Shown: piece by piece, positions 1 to 5,834 of the stretch
Layout: every line of letters starts with the position of its first letter
How positions within the stretch are numbered: the first letter of the stretch is position 1
Made by a program: the position numbers and the translations under genes
Notes under the pieces: generated by a model
Told to the model about the DNA's origin: nothing
Databases searched by the model: none
The model's input: only the letters and a program-made list of their open reading frames with translations
Origin: Mycobacterium sp.
GTDB taxonomy: Bacteria; Actinomycetota; Actinomycetes; Mycobacteriales; Mycobacteriaceae
Direction: 5' to 3'
DNA length: 5,947 nt
Assembly (NCBI GenBank): GCA_029256565.1
Contig: JAQSXQ010000135.1
Coordinates: forward strand, 1 to 5,947

Positions 1-308
1 GCGGCGCCGATCAGCGCCTTGTCGGCGATCGGGTCGGCGAGCTTGCCGAACTCGGTCACCATGCCGTAGGCGCGGGCGATCTCGCCGTCGATCCGGTCGG
101 TGATGACCGCGACGGTGAACACGGCGAAAGCGACCAACCGCCAGAACGTTTCGTGTCCGTCGCCGACGAAGAGCGCCGCGAGGAACACCGGGACCAGTAC
201 GACCCGCAGGCCCGTCAGGAGGTTGGCGACGTTGACGACGCTGACGTGCGGAACCACTGGATTGCTCTCAGACTGGCTCGGCACCGCAACAGAATATCCG
301 TTGCGCAT
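1..308 (-). CDS. pgsA: CDP-diacylglycerol--glycerol-3-phosphate phosphatidyltransferase-like (PgsA3-type), 3' part missing
   Basis: An inner-membrane CDP-alcohol phosphatidyltransferase that joins a CDP-diacylglycerol lipid to an alcohol, probably glycerol-3-phosphate to give phosphatidylglycerophosphate. The 102 codons present run from the ATG at 308-306 off the left edge. The family signature is complete: D71-x2-D74-G75-x2-A78-R79-x8-G88-x3-D92-x3-D96, the metal- and CDP-binding aspartates. Two hydrophobic stretches (about residues 25-48 and 56-70) precede it, as expected for this fold. The N-terminus (MRNGYSVAV, then VNVANLLTGLR) resembles M. tuberculosis Rv2746c as I remember it, which supports the ATG over the in-frame GTG at codon 9. 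A GAGG lies 8 nt upstream. The gene is divergent from argA and on the same strand as ftsK. The family call is firm; the acceptor alcohol is inferred from the neighbourhood. Confidence 0.88.
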   Translation of the reverse strand, partial: MRNGYSVAVPSQSESNPVVPHVSVVNVANLLTGLRVVLVPVFLAALFVGDGHETFWRLVAFAVFTVAVITDRIDGEIARAYGMVTEFGKLADPIADKALIGA

Positions 309-313
309 GCGGA

Positions 314-319
314 TACCCT
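314..319 (+). promoter_or_regulatory. Putative -10 box (TACCCT) for a leaderless argA transcript
   Basis: TACCCT fits the mycobacterial TANNNT -10 element and ends 7 nt before the argA GTG. Transcription would therefore start at or within a base of the start codon, giving a leaderless mRNA. No Shine-Dalgarno sequence precedes the GTG. No convincing -35 is seen, which is common for mycobacterial promoters. The box lies just upstream of the pgsA start codon and opposite its ribosome-binding site. Confidence 0.5.
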
Positions 320-320
320 C
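317..320 (-). promoter_or_regulatory. Shine-Dalgarno-like GAGG for pgsA
   Basis: On the minus strand GAGG lies 8 nt before the pgsA ATG, within a purine stretch AGCGAGGG. It supports the ATG at 308 and implies a leadered mRNA, so transcription must begin inside or beyond argA on the opposite strand. It overlaps the argA -10 box (314-319). Confidence 0.5.
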
Positions 321-326
321 GCTGCT

Positions 327-842
327 GTGACCGAGGCGCCCGGAAGTGACGGATTCGTGGTCCGTCGTGCCCGTACGTCGGACGTGCCGCACATCAAGGC
401 TCTCGTCGACATCTACGCCGGCCGGATCCTGCTGGAGAAGAACCTCGTCACCCTCTACGAGGCGGTCCAGGAGTTCTGGGTGGCCGAACTCGACGGCGAG
501 GTGGTGGGCTGCGGGGCTCTGCACGTGCTGTGGTCGGACCTCGGCGAGGTGCGCACCGTCGCCGCCCACCCGAAGGTCCGCGGCCGCGGCGTCGGACACG
601 CCGTGGTCGAGCGGCTGCTCGACGTGGCGCGCGAACTGCGGCTCGAGCGCATCTTCGTGTTGACCTTCGAGACCGACTTCTTCGCCTCGCACGGCTTCGA
701 GGAGATCGACGGCACGCCCGTCACCGCCGAGGTGTACGACGAGATGCGGCGGTCCTACGACATCGGCGTCGCCGAGTTCCTCGACCTCTCCTACGTCAAG
801 CCCAACACCCTCGGCAACACCCGAATGCTGTTGCTGCTCTAG
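327..842 (+). CDS. argA: Short GNAT-type amino-acid N-acetyltransferase (N-acetylglutamate synthase, Rv2747-like)
   Basis: A cytoplasmic acetyltransferase of 171 aa. It is predicted to transfer acetyl from acetyl-CoA to glutamate or glutamine, the first step of arginine synthesis. The single GNAT domain spans about residues 11-160. The acetyl-CoA-binding loop is R85-G-R-G-V-G90 (R/Q-x-x-G-x-G/A), preceded by the beta strand GEVRTVAAHP (73-82). There is no amino-acid-kinase domain, so this is the short ArgA form described for M. tuberculosis Rv2747, which it resembles closely from memory (the stretches around RRARTSDVP, LLEKNLVTLYEAVQEFW and SYDIGVAEFLDLSYVKPN). The GTG at 327 is chosen because homology begins just after it and a TANNNT box sits 7 nt upstream. 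The same frame is open back to 153, but that stretch is antisense to pgsA. The gene lies opposite in strand to both flanking genes. The physiological amino-acid substrate cannot be fixed from sequence. Confidence 0.9.
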   Translation: MTEAPGSDGFVVRRARTSDVPHIKALVDIYAGRILLEKNLVTLYEAVQEFWVAELDGEVVGCGALHVLWSDLGEVRTVAAHPKVRGRGVGHAVVERLLDVARELRLERIFVLTFETDFFASHGFEEIDGTPVTAEVYDEMRRSYDIGVAEFLDLSYVKPNTLGNTRMLLLL

Positions 843-846
843 GCAT

Positions 847-868
847 CGAGGCACTCGGTGTGCCCGAG
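847..868. terminator. Small hairpins in the argA/ftsK convergent gap
   Basis: The 26-nt gap between the argA stop (840-842) and the ftsK stop (869-871) can form competing 5-bp hairpins: CTCGG/CCGAG (854-858 with 864-868) or GGCAC/GTGCC (850-854 with 860-864). Neither is followed by a T-run, so they are at best weak bidirectional terminators without a U-tract. The position supports the call more than the structure does. Confidence 0.3.
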
Positions 869-3421
869 CTAGAAGTCGGGCTCCTCGGCGTCGGCCCCGT
901 TGGCGTCCGACCCGCCGCGGATCAGTGCCAGGGTGCCCGCCAGCTCGTCGGGCTTGACGAGCACCTCGCGTGCCTTCGATCCCTCTGACGGCCCGACGAT
1001 CTGCCGGGTCTCCATCAGGTCCATCAGGCGGCCCGCCTTGGCGAATCCCACGCGCAGCTTGCGCTGCAGCATCGACGTCGAGCCGAACTGCGACGACACG
1101 ACGAGTTCGACGGCTTGGAGGAGGACGTCCATGTCGTCGCCGATGTCGGGGTCGACGTCACTGCGCTCCCCCGTCGCCTTGGCGGCGGTGACGCCCTCGA
1201 TGAACTCCGGCTCCGCTTGGGCCTTGGTGGCCTCGACGACGGCCTGGATCTCCTCGTCGGAGATGTAGGCGCCCTGCAGTCGGATCGGCTTGTTGGCGCC
1301 CATCGGGAGGAACAGGCCGTCGCCCATGCCGATGAGCTTCTCGGCGCCGGGCTGGTCGAGGATGACGCGGCTGTCGGTCAGCGACGACGTCGCGAACGCC
1401 AGCCGGGACGGCACGTTGGTCTTGATCAGACCGGTCACGACGTCGACCGACGGTCGCTGCGTGGCCAGGACCAGGTGGATGCCCGCGGCGCGGGCCTTCT
1501 GCGTGATGCGGACGATGGCCTCTTCCACGTCGCGCGGCGCGGTCATCATCAGGTCGGCCAGCTCGTCGACGATCGCCAGGATGTAGGGGTAGGGCTTGTA
1601 GACCCGCTCGCTGCCCAGCGGCGTCGTGATCTCGCCCGACCGGACCTTCTCGTTGAACACGTCGATGTGCCGGACGCGCGACGCCTGCATGTCCTGGTAG
1701 CGCTGCTCCATCTCCTCGACCAGCCACGCCAGCGCGGCTGCCGCCTTCTTCGGCTGCGTGATGATCGGGGTGATCAGGTGCGGGATGCCCTCGTAGGGCG
1801 TCAGCTCGACCATCTTCGGGTCGATCAGCACCATTCTCACCTCGTCGGGCGTGGCGCGCGTCAGCAGCGAGACCAGCATCGAGTTCACGAAGCTGGACTT
1901 GCCGGAGCCGGTCGAGCCCGCGACCAACAGGTGGGGCATCTTGGCGAGGTTGGCGTAGATCATCTCGCCCTCGATGTCCTTGCCGAGGCCGATGATCAGC
2001 GGGTGGTGGTCGCTGCGCACGCCCGGATCGGTGAGGACGTCGGCGAGCCGGACCATCTCGCGGTCGGTGTTGGGCACCTCGATGCCGACGGCCGACTTGC
2101 CGGGGATCGGCGCGAGCATGCGGACGCTCTCGGTCGCGACGGCGTAGGCGATGTTGCGCTGCAGGGCGGTGATCTTCTCGACCTTCACGCCCGGCCCGAG
2201 TTCCACCTCGTAGCGGGTGACGGTCGGCCCGCGGGTGCATCCGGTGACGGCGGCGTCCACCTTGAACTGCTGCAGGACCGAGTTGATCGAGTCCATCATC
2301 GCGTCGTTGGCGGCGCTGCGCAGCTTCGGCGGATCGCCTGCGATGAGCAGGTCGAGCGACGGCAATGCGTACGGCCCCTCGACGACGCGGTCGAGGACCA
2401 GGGTCTCCTGCTTCTTGGGTGCCTTCTTGCGCTTGGCGGCGCGGGCCGGCTCCGGCGCAGCAGGCGCCTCGTCCTCGAGGGGGTAGTTGTCGTACGGCGT
2501 CCCACCGGACGGCGGGGCGACCGGGGCTGCCACGAGGGACGCGGGAGCGGCACCTGGCCACGCGGGCGCCTCGTCGCGGGAGTAGGCGGCGGGGTCGTCG
2601 TAGTAGCCGTCGGAGAAGTCTTCGTCCTGCGCCTTGCCGGACGCATGGGGCGGGAGGTCGTCGTCGTACTCGTCGTCGTAGTCGTCGTCGCGGTACCCGG
2701 TCGAGAACAGGTCGCGCAGCGTGGCGGGTACCTCGCGGATGGTGGTGCCGGTGATGAGCAGGACGCCGAACAGCGCACCCATCACGAGCAGTGGCGCGGC
2801 GATCCACGGCGTGAGGCCGTCGGAGAGCGGGCCGCCGATGGCGAAGCCGACGAACCCCGCGCCGCCACGCCGCGCGATTGGATCGGCCGGGGCTCCGGCC
2901 CAGAGGTGCCACAGCCCGAGGACGGGCAGCGCGATCATCGTGGACCCGAGGATGAGGCGCGGCCGGATGTCGGGTTGCGGTTCGGTGCGCATGAGGACGA
3001 CGGCGATGGTCGCGAGCAGCAGCGGAACCAGCACCACGGCCGAGCCGACGAGCGTGCGCACCGCGACGTCGATCCAGCCGCCGACCGGACGGGCAGCGTC
3101 GAACCACGAGCTGGCGGCGATCACGACGGCGACGCCGAGTAGGGCCAGCGCGATGCCGTCGCGCCGGTGACCCGGCTCGAGGTCGCGCGCACGCCCGATG
3201 GAGCGGGCGGTGCCGCCCGCGCCCTTCGCGAGCATCAACCACCCGGCGCGGGCGCCACGGCCCACCGCGGCACCCGCGGAACCGGCCGCGGAGTTGCCCG
3301 TGCTGCGCTTCTGCGGCTTCCTTCGTGGTGCGGCCGGGCGCTTCGGTGCCGAGGCGCCTCGGGAACCCGCCCCCGACCTGGTGTTTCGCGAGCCAGATCG
3401 GTTGACGGTCTTACTTGCCAT
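869..3421 (-). CDS. ftsK: DNA translocase FtsK (SpoIIIE family)
   Basis: A membrane-anchored ATP-driven DNA pump at the division septum that clears and aligns chromosome termini during division. From the ATG at 3421 it is 850 aa. Order: a basic Ser/Arg/Lys-rich tail (1-60); about four membrane segments (near 88-107, 118-144, 155-176, 206-226); an acidic then Pro/Ala-rich linker (about 227-340) with a DDDYDDEYDDD tract at 245-255; the alpha/beta motor (about 350-730) with Walker A at 502-509 (GSTGSGKS) and Walker B ending D619-E620; and a winged-helix gamma domain (about 762-835) whose recognition helix includes QRKLRVGFAKAGRLMD (786-801), used in family members to read polarity sequences. The linker is far shorter than in E. 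coli FtsK (about 1,330 aa in total) but usual for actinobacteria. An in-frame ATG at 3544 would add 41 residues across the divergent promoter region. MASKTV is preferred because a TANNNT box lies 7 nt upstream and the basic tail begins there. Confidence 0.96.
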   Translation of the reverse strand: MASKTVNRSGSRNTRSGAGSRGASAPKRPAAPRRKPQKRSTGNSAAGSAGAAVGRGARAGWLMLAKGAGGTARSIGRARDLEPGHRRDGIALALLGVAVVIAASSWFDAARPVGGWIDVAVRTLVGSAVVLVPLLLATIAVVLMRTEPQPDIRPRLILGSTMIALPVLGLWHLWAGAPADPIARRGGAGFVGFAIGGPLSDGLTPWIAAPLLVMGALFGVLLITGTTIREVPATLRDLFSTGYRDDDYDDEYDDDLPPHASGKAQDEDFSDGYYDDPAAYSRDEAPAWPGAAPASLVAAPVAPPSGGTPYDNYPLEDEAPAAPEPARAAKRKKAPKKQETLVLDRVVEGPYALPSLDLLIAGDPPKLRSAANDAMMDSINSVLQQFKVDAAVTGCTRGPTVTRYEVELGPGVKVEKITALQRNIAYAVATESVRMLAPIPGKSAVGIEVPNTDREMVRLADVLTDPGVRSDHHPLIIGLGKDIEGEMIYANLAKMPHLLVAGSTGSGKSSFVNSMLVSLLTRATPDEVRMVLIDPKMVELTPYEGIPHLITPIITQPKKAAAALAWLVEEMEQRYQDMQASRVRHIDVFNEKVRSGEITTPLGSERVYKPYPYILAIVDELADLMMTAPRDVEEAIVRITQKARAAGIHLVLATQRPSVDVVTGLIKTNVPSRLAFATSSLTDSRVILDQPGAEKLIGMGDGLFLPMGANKPIRLQGAYISDEEIQAVVEATKAQAEPEFIEGVTAAKATGERSDVDPDIGDDMDVLLQAVELVVSSQFGSTSMLQRKLRVGFAKAGRLMDLMETRQIVGPSEGSKAREVLVKPDELAGTLALIRGGSDANGADAEEPDF
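2657..2692 (-). repeat. GAC/TAC codon tract encoding an Asp/Tyr-rich run in FtsK
   Basis: Codons 244-255 of ftsK read as near-repeats of GAC with interspersed TAC and GAG, giving Arg then an Asp/Tyr/Glu run. On the plus strand this is a GTC-rich trinucleotide tract. It lies in the acidic linker just after the last membrane segment. Trinucleotide tracts can change length without breaking frame, so the linker length may vary between strains. A charge-based role for the linker is inference. Confidence 0.7.
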
Positions 3422-3428
3422 GCGGGTC

Positions 3429-3434
3429 AGCCTA
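3429..3434 (-). promoter_or_regulatory. Putative -10 box (TAGGCT) for a leaderless ftsK transcript
   Basis: On the minus strand TAGGCT ends 7 nt before the ATG at 3421, the spacing that would start transcription at the ATG. No Shine-Dalgarno sequence is present in the 7 nt between. This is the main sequence argument for MASKTV as the true N-terminus, because the longer reading from 3544 would contain this box inside the gene. No clear -35 is seen. Confidence 0.45.
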
Positions 3435-3491
3435 GTCGCAGAGGACCCATTTGCACCATCAGCCACACGGGTAACAAGTAGGCATCCATCG

Positions 3492-3526
3492 GGCAACGGA
3501 ATGCACTCCGCCGCCGCACCGTTGCC
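3492..3526. repeat. 8-bp perfect inverted repeat in the ftsK/SulP divergent region
   Basis: GGCAACGG (3492-3499) and CCGTTGCC (3519-3526) are perfect inverted copies separated by 19 nt, near the middle of the 186-nt divergent intergenic region. It may be an operator for a dimeric regulator or a hairpin in a longer leader. Its arms also overlap an ECF-sigma-like pair on the plus strand: GGAAT at 3498-3502 and CGTT at 3520-3523, 17 nt apart. The remainder of 3422-3607 holds two -10 boxes adjoining the flanking genes and two GGTAAC words (3470-3475 and 3566-3571). No small gene is evident there. Confidence 0.4.
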
Positions 3527-3594
3527 GACCTGCGCCTTCGCCAAACGTGGCTAGCGTCACCGATTGGTAACGCGACGGATTCCGTAGCCGCCGC

Positions 3595-3600
3595 TACTCT
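3595..3600 (+). promoter_or_regulatory. Putative -10 box (TACTCT) for a leaderless SulP-CA transcript
   Basis: TACTCT matches TANNNT and ends 7 nt before the GTG at 3608, placing the transcription start at the start codon. The intervening 7 nt contain no ribosome-binding site. The frame has no other start codon between the upstream in-frame stop and this GTG, so box and start support each other. Confidence 0.5.
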
Positions 3601-3607
3601 CGACACG

Positions 3608-5803
3608 GTGAACGCGACGACCGATCTCGCCAATGTTAAACCATTGTTACGCAATGTTTTTCGATACGATCTCCCGGCGTCGCTCGTGGTTTTCCTTGTC
3701 GCACTGCCGTTGTCGATCGGCATCGCCGTGGCATCCGGGGCACCGGTGGTCGCCGGGCTGATCGCCGCGATCGTCGGCGGCATCGTCTGCGCGGTCGTCG
3801 GCGGGTCGCCGCTGCAGGTCTCGGGTCCCGCCGCCGGACTGACCGTCGTCGTGGCCGAACTCGTCGCGCAATTCGGTTGGAAGGCAACGTGCGCCATCAC
3901 CGCCGCCGCGGGGGTGATGCAGATCCTGCTGGGGCTCAGTCGGATTGCGCGCGCAGCACTGGCCATCGCGCCGATCGTCGTGCACGCGATGCTCGCGGGC
4001 ATCGGCATCACCATCGCCCTGCAGCAGGTGCACGTCCTGCTCGGCGGCGGACCGCGCAGCAACGCCTGGGAGAACCTGACGGCACTGCCCGGCCAGGTGG
4101 CCGCACCGCAGTGGTCGGAGGTGCTGGTCGGCAGCCTGGTCATCGCGGTGATGCTGCTCTGGCGTTTCGCCCCCCGCACGGTCCGGGTGGTGCCTGCGGC
4201 GCTCGTCGCCGTGGTGCTGGCCACGGCCGTGAGTTACCTGCCCGGCCTGAACACGGACCGCATCACGCTCGACGAGTCGGTGATCGACGCGATCGGCCTA
4301 CCGGAGATGCCGGAGGGCACCTGGAGCGCGATCGCCATCGCCGTGCTCACCGTCGCCCTCATCGCGAGCGTCGAGAGCCTGCTGTCGGCGACCGCCGTCG
4401 ACAAGATGCACACCGGTCCGCGCACCGACTTCAACAGGGAACTCGTCGGCCAGGGCACCGCCAACGTCGGCTCCGGACTGCTCGGCGGACTGCCCGTCAC
4501 CGGCGTGATCGTCCGCAGCACGGCCAACGTCACGGCAGGTGCCAAGACCCGCGCGTCGGCGGCGCTGCACGGCGTGTGGCTGCTGCTGTTCTCGGTGTTC
4601 TTCGTCAACGTCGTCGAGATGATCCCCAATGCCGCGCTGGCCGGGCTGCTCATCGTCATCGGCATCCAATTGGTCAAGCTTGCGCACATCGACCTGGCCC
4701 GCCGCACCGGCGAATTGGTCATCTACTGCGTGACGCTGGCGGCAGTCGTCTTCCTCAACCTCCTCGAGGGCGTGATGATCGGACTGGTGCTCGCGATCGC
4801 CATCGCCGCGTGGCGCATCGTGCGGGTGTCGATCGTCGCCGAGGACCTGACCGATCGCATCGAGACCGACGGCCCCGCCCGCTGGCACGTCGCGATCACC
4901 GGATCGTGCAGCTTCCTGGCCCTGCCGCGACTGACCGCGGCGCTGGCGAGCATCCCGCCGGGCGCCGAGGTGTTCGTCGACCTCAACGTCGACTACCTGG
5001 ACCACGCGGCCATGGACACCCTGACGGAGTGGATCCGTCAGCGCCGCGACAAGGGTGACGAGGTGACGGTGACCGAAACCGGCACGGCGCGAATGGAGTT
5101 CGCCCACGACCGGCCGCCGCGCCGTGACACCGAGGGCCGACGGGCGATCTCCGCACTGCGGTCGATCCTGCCGCCTCAGTTCGCCGGAGGCGTCGACCGC
5201 TTCAACAACGGTCTTGCCCCACTGCTGCGGATGGCCGACGCCGATGCCGCCCACGATCCGCACACGATGCTGGTGACCTGTGCCGACGCCCGGATCCTGC
5301 CCAACCTGATCACCGACAGCGCGCCGGGAGAACTGCTCAACGTGCGCAACGTGGGCAACCTGGTGGGCGGTGACCTCTCGGTCGAGTCGGCGCTGAGCTA
5401 TGCGGTGGAGCGGTTGTCGGTGCGGACCATTGCGATCTGCGGCCACTCCGGCTGCGACGCGATGCACGACCTGATGCACGGCACCGCGCGAGGATCCGTC
5501 GAACGGTGGCTCGACCACGGCGCCGAGAGTCTCGCGGCGTTCCGCGACTACCACCCGGTGGCACGTGCCGCCGCCGAAGCCGGCTTCACCGGCGCCGATC
5601 AGTTGAGCGTCGTGAACGTCGCGACCCAGGTGCAGGCCGTACAGCGGCACCCCCAGGTCGCCGAGCGGATCGCCGAGGGATCGGTGACGGTCGTCGGCAT
5701 GTTCCTCGATCTGGCGACCGCGCGGCTCTACCTCGTCGGAGCGGAGGAGGTCACCGAGATCGACCAGCGCGGTGCCAGTGCGGCGACGTCGGCGACGACG
5801 TGA
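3608..5803 (+). CDS. SulP-family anion (bicarbonate/sulfate) transporter fused to a beta-carbonic anhydrase
   Basis: A 731-aa inner-membrane fusion predicted to move bicarbonate or sulfate and to interconvert CO2 and HCO3-. Residues 22-408 are a multi-span SulP/SLC26 transport domain with the conserved Gly/Pro segment VSGPAAGLTVVV (71-82) and the helix around E256-SLLSATAVDKM. Residues about 415-490 form a STAS-like domain. After a basic linker, residues about 515-710 are a beta-class carbonic anhydrase: C558-A-D560-A-R562, then RNVGNLVGG (580-588), then H613-S-G-C616. The Zn ligands C558/H613/C616 and the catalytic D560/R562 pair are all present, so the enzyme should be active. From memory this is the architecture of M. 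tuberculosis Rv3273 (764 aa, carbonic anhydrase 3). The GTG start is the only plausible one; codons 9-21 are AT-rich, including a TTA Leu at codon 14. The transported anion is unproven. Bicarbonate is favoured by the fusion. Confidence 0.93.
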   Translation: MNATTDLANVKPLLRNVFRYDLPASLVVFLVALPLSIGIAVASGAPVVAGLIAAIVGGIVCAVVGGSPLQVSGPAAGLTVVVAELVAQFGWKATCAITAAAGVMQILLGLSRIARAALAIAPIVVHAMLAGIGITIALQQVHVLLGGGPRSNAWENLTALPGQVAAPQWSEVLVGSLVIAVMLLWRFAPRTVRVVPAALVAVVLATAVSYLPGLNTDRITLDESVIDAIGLPEMPEGTWSAIAIAVLTVALIASVESLLSATAVDKMHTGPRTDFNRELVGQGTANVGSGLLGGLPVTGVIVRSTANVTAGAKTRASAALHGVWLLLFSVFFVNVVEMIPNAALAGLLIVIGIQLVKLAHIDLARRTGELVIYCVTLAAVVFLNLLEGVMIGLVLAIAIAAWRIVRVSIVAEDLTDRIETDGPARWHVAITGSCSFLALPRLTAALASIPPGAEVFVDLNVDYLDHAAMDTLTEWIRQRRDKGDEVTVTETGTARMEFAHDRPPRRDTEGRRAISALRSILPPQFAGGVDRFNNGLAPLLRMADADAAHDPHTMLVTCADARILPNLITDSAPGELLNVRNVGNLVGGDLSVESALSYAVERLSVRTIAICGHSGCDAMHDLMHGTARGSVERWLDHGAESLAAFRDYHPVARAAAEAGFTGADQLSVVNVATQVQAVQRHPQVAERIAEGSVTVVGMFLDLATARLYLVGAEEVTEIDQRGASAATSATT
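3631..3658 (+). repeat. Three CAWTGTT repeats spaced 11 and 10 bp at the 5' end of the SulP-CA gene
   Basis: CAATGTT (3631-3637), CATTGTT (3642-3648) and CAATGTT (3652-3658) begin 11 and 10 bp apart, about one helical turn each, in an AT-rich island just inside the coding sequence. TTGTTAC (3644-3650) is the inverted copy of GTAACAA at 3471-3477 upstream. This could be a downstream operator, or merely a low-structure translation ramp for a leaderless mRNA. Function is unproven. Confidence 0.4.
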
Positions 5804-5809
5804 TCGGTG

Positions 5810-5834
5810 AGGTCGCCAGTTAGTGAGGTGACCT
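5810..5834 (+). terminator. Hairpin downstream of the SulP-CA gene
   Basis: AGGTCGCC (5810-5817) pairs with GGTGACCT (5827-5834) as an 8-bp stem with one G-T wobble and a 9-nt loop, starting 6 nt after the stop at 5801-5803. There is no T-run after it, so it would be an intrinsic terminator without a U-tract. The same region also reads as an imperfect direct repeat (GGTGAGGTCGCC at 5806-5817, AGTGAGGTGACC at 5822-5833, 9 of 12 equal), so it could instead be an operator for the next gene. Confidence 0.4.

Noticed and set aside
153..326. 58-residue N-terminal extension of ArgA from the ATG at 153
   Set aside because: It is antisense to well-conserved pgsA codons and is not GNAT-like; homology starts just after the GTG at 327.
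1115..3142. 675-codon open frame on the plus strand, antisense to ftsK
   Set aside because: It is a shadow of ftsK third-position GC bias: composition is dominated by Arg/Gly/Asp/Val/Leu/His with no domain, and the opposite strand carries an unmistakable FtsK with all motifs.
1158..3242. 694-codon minus-strand open frame overlapping ftsK in another frame
   Set aside because: Arg/Ala/Gly/Pro/His-rich translation without motifs, lying wholly within the real ftsK frame.
3422..3544. 41-residue N-terminal extension of FtsK from the ATG at 3544
   Set aside because: It would run through the divergent promoter region and the inverted repeat, has no membrane-protein or FtsK-like character, and the inner ATG has a -10 box at leaderless spacing.
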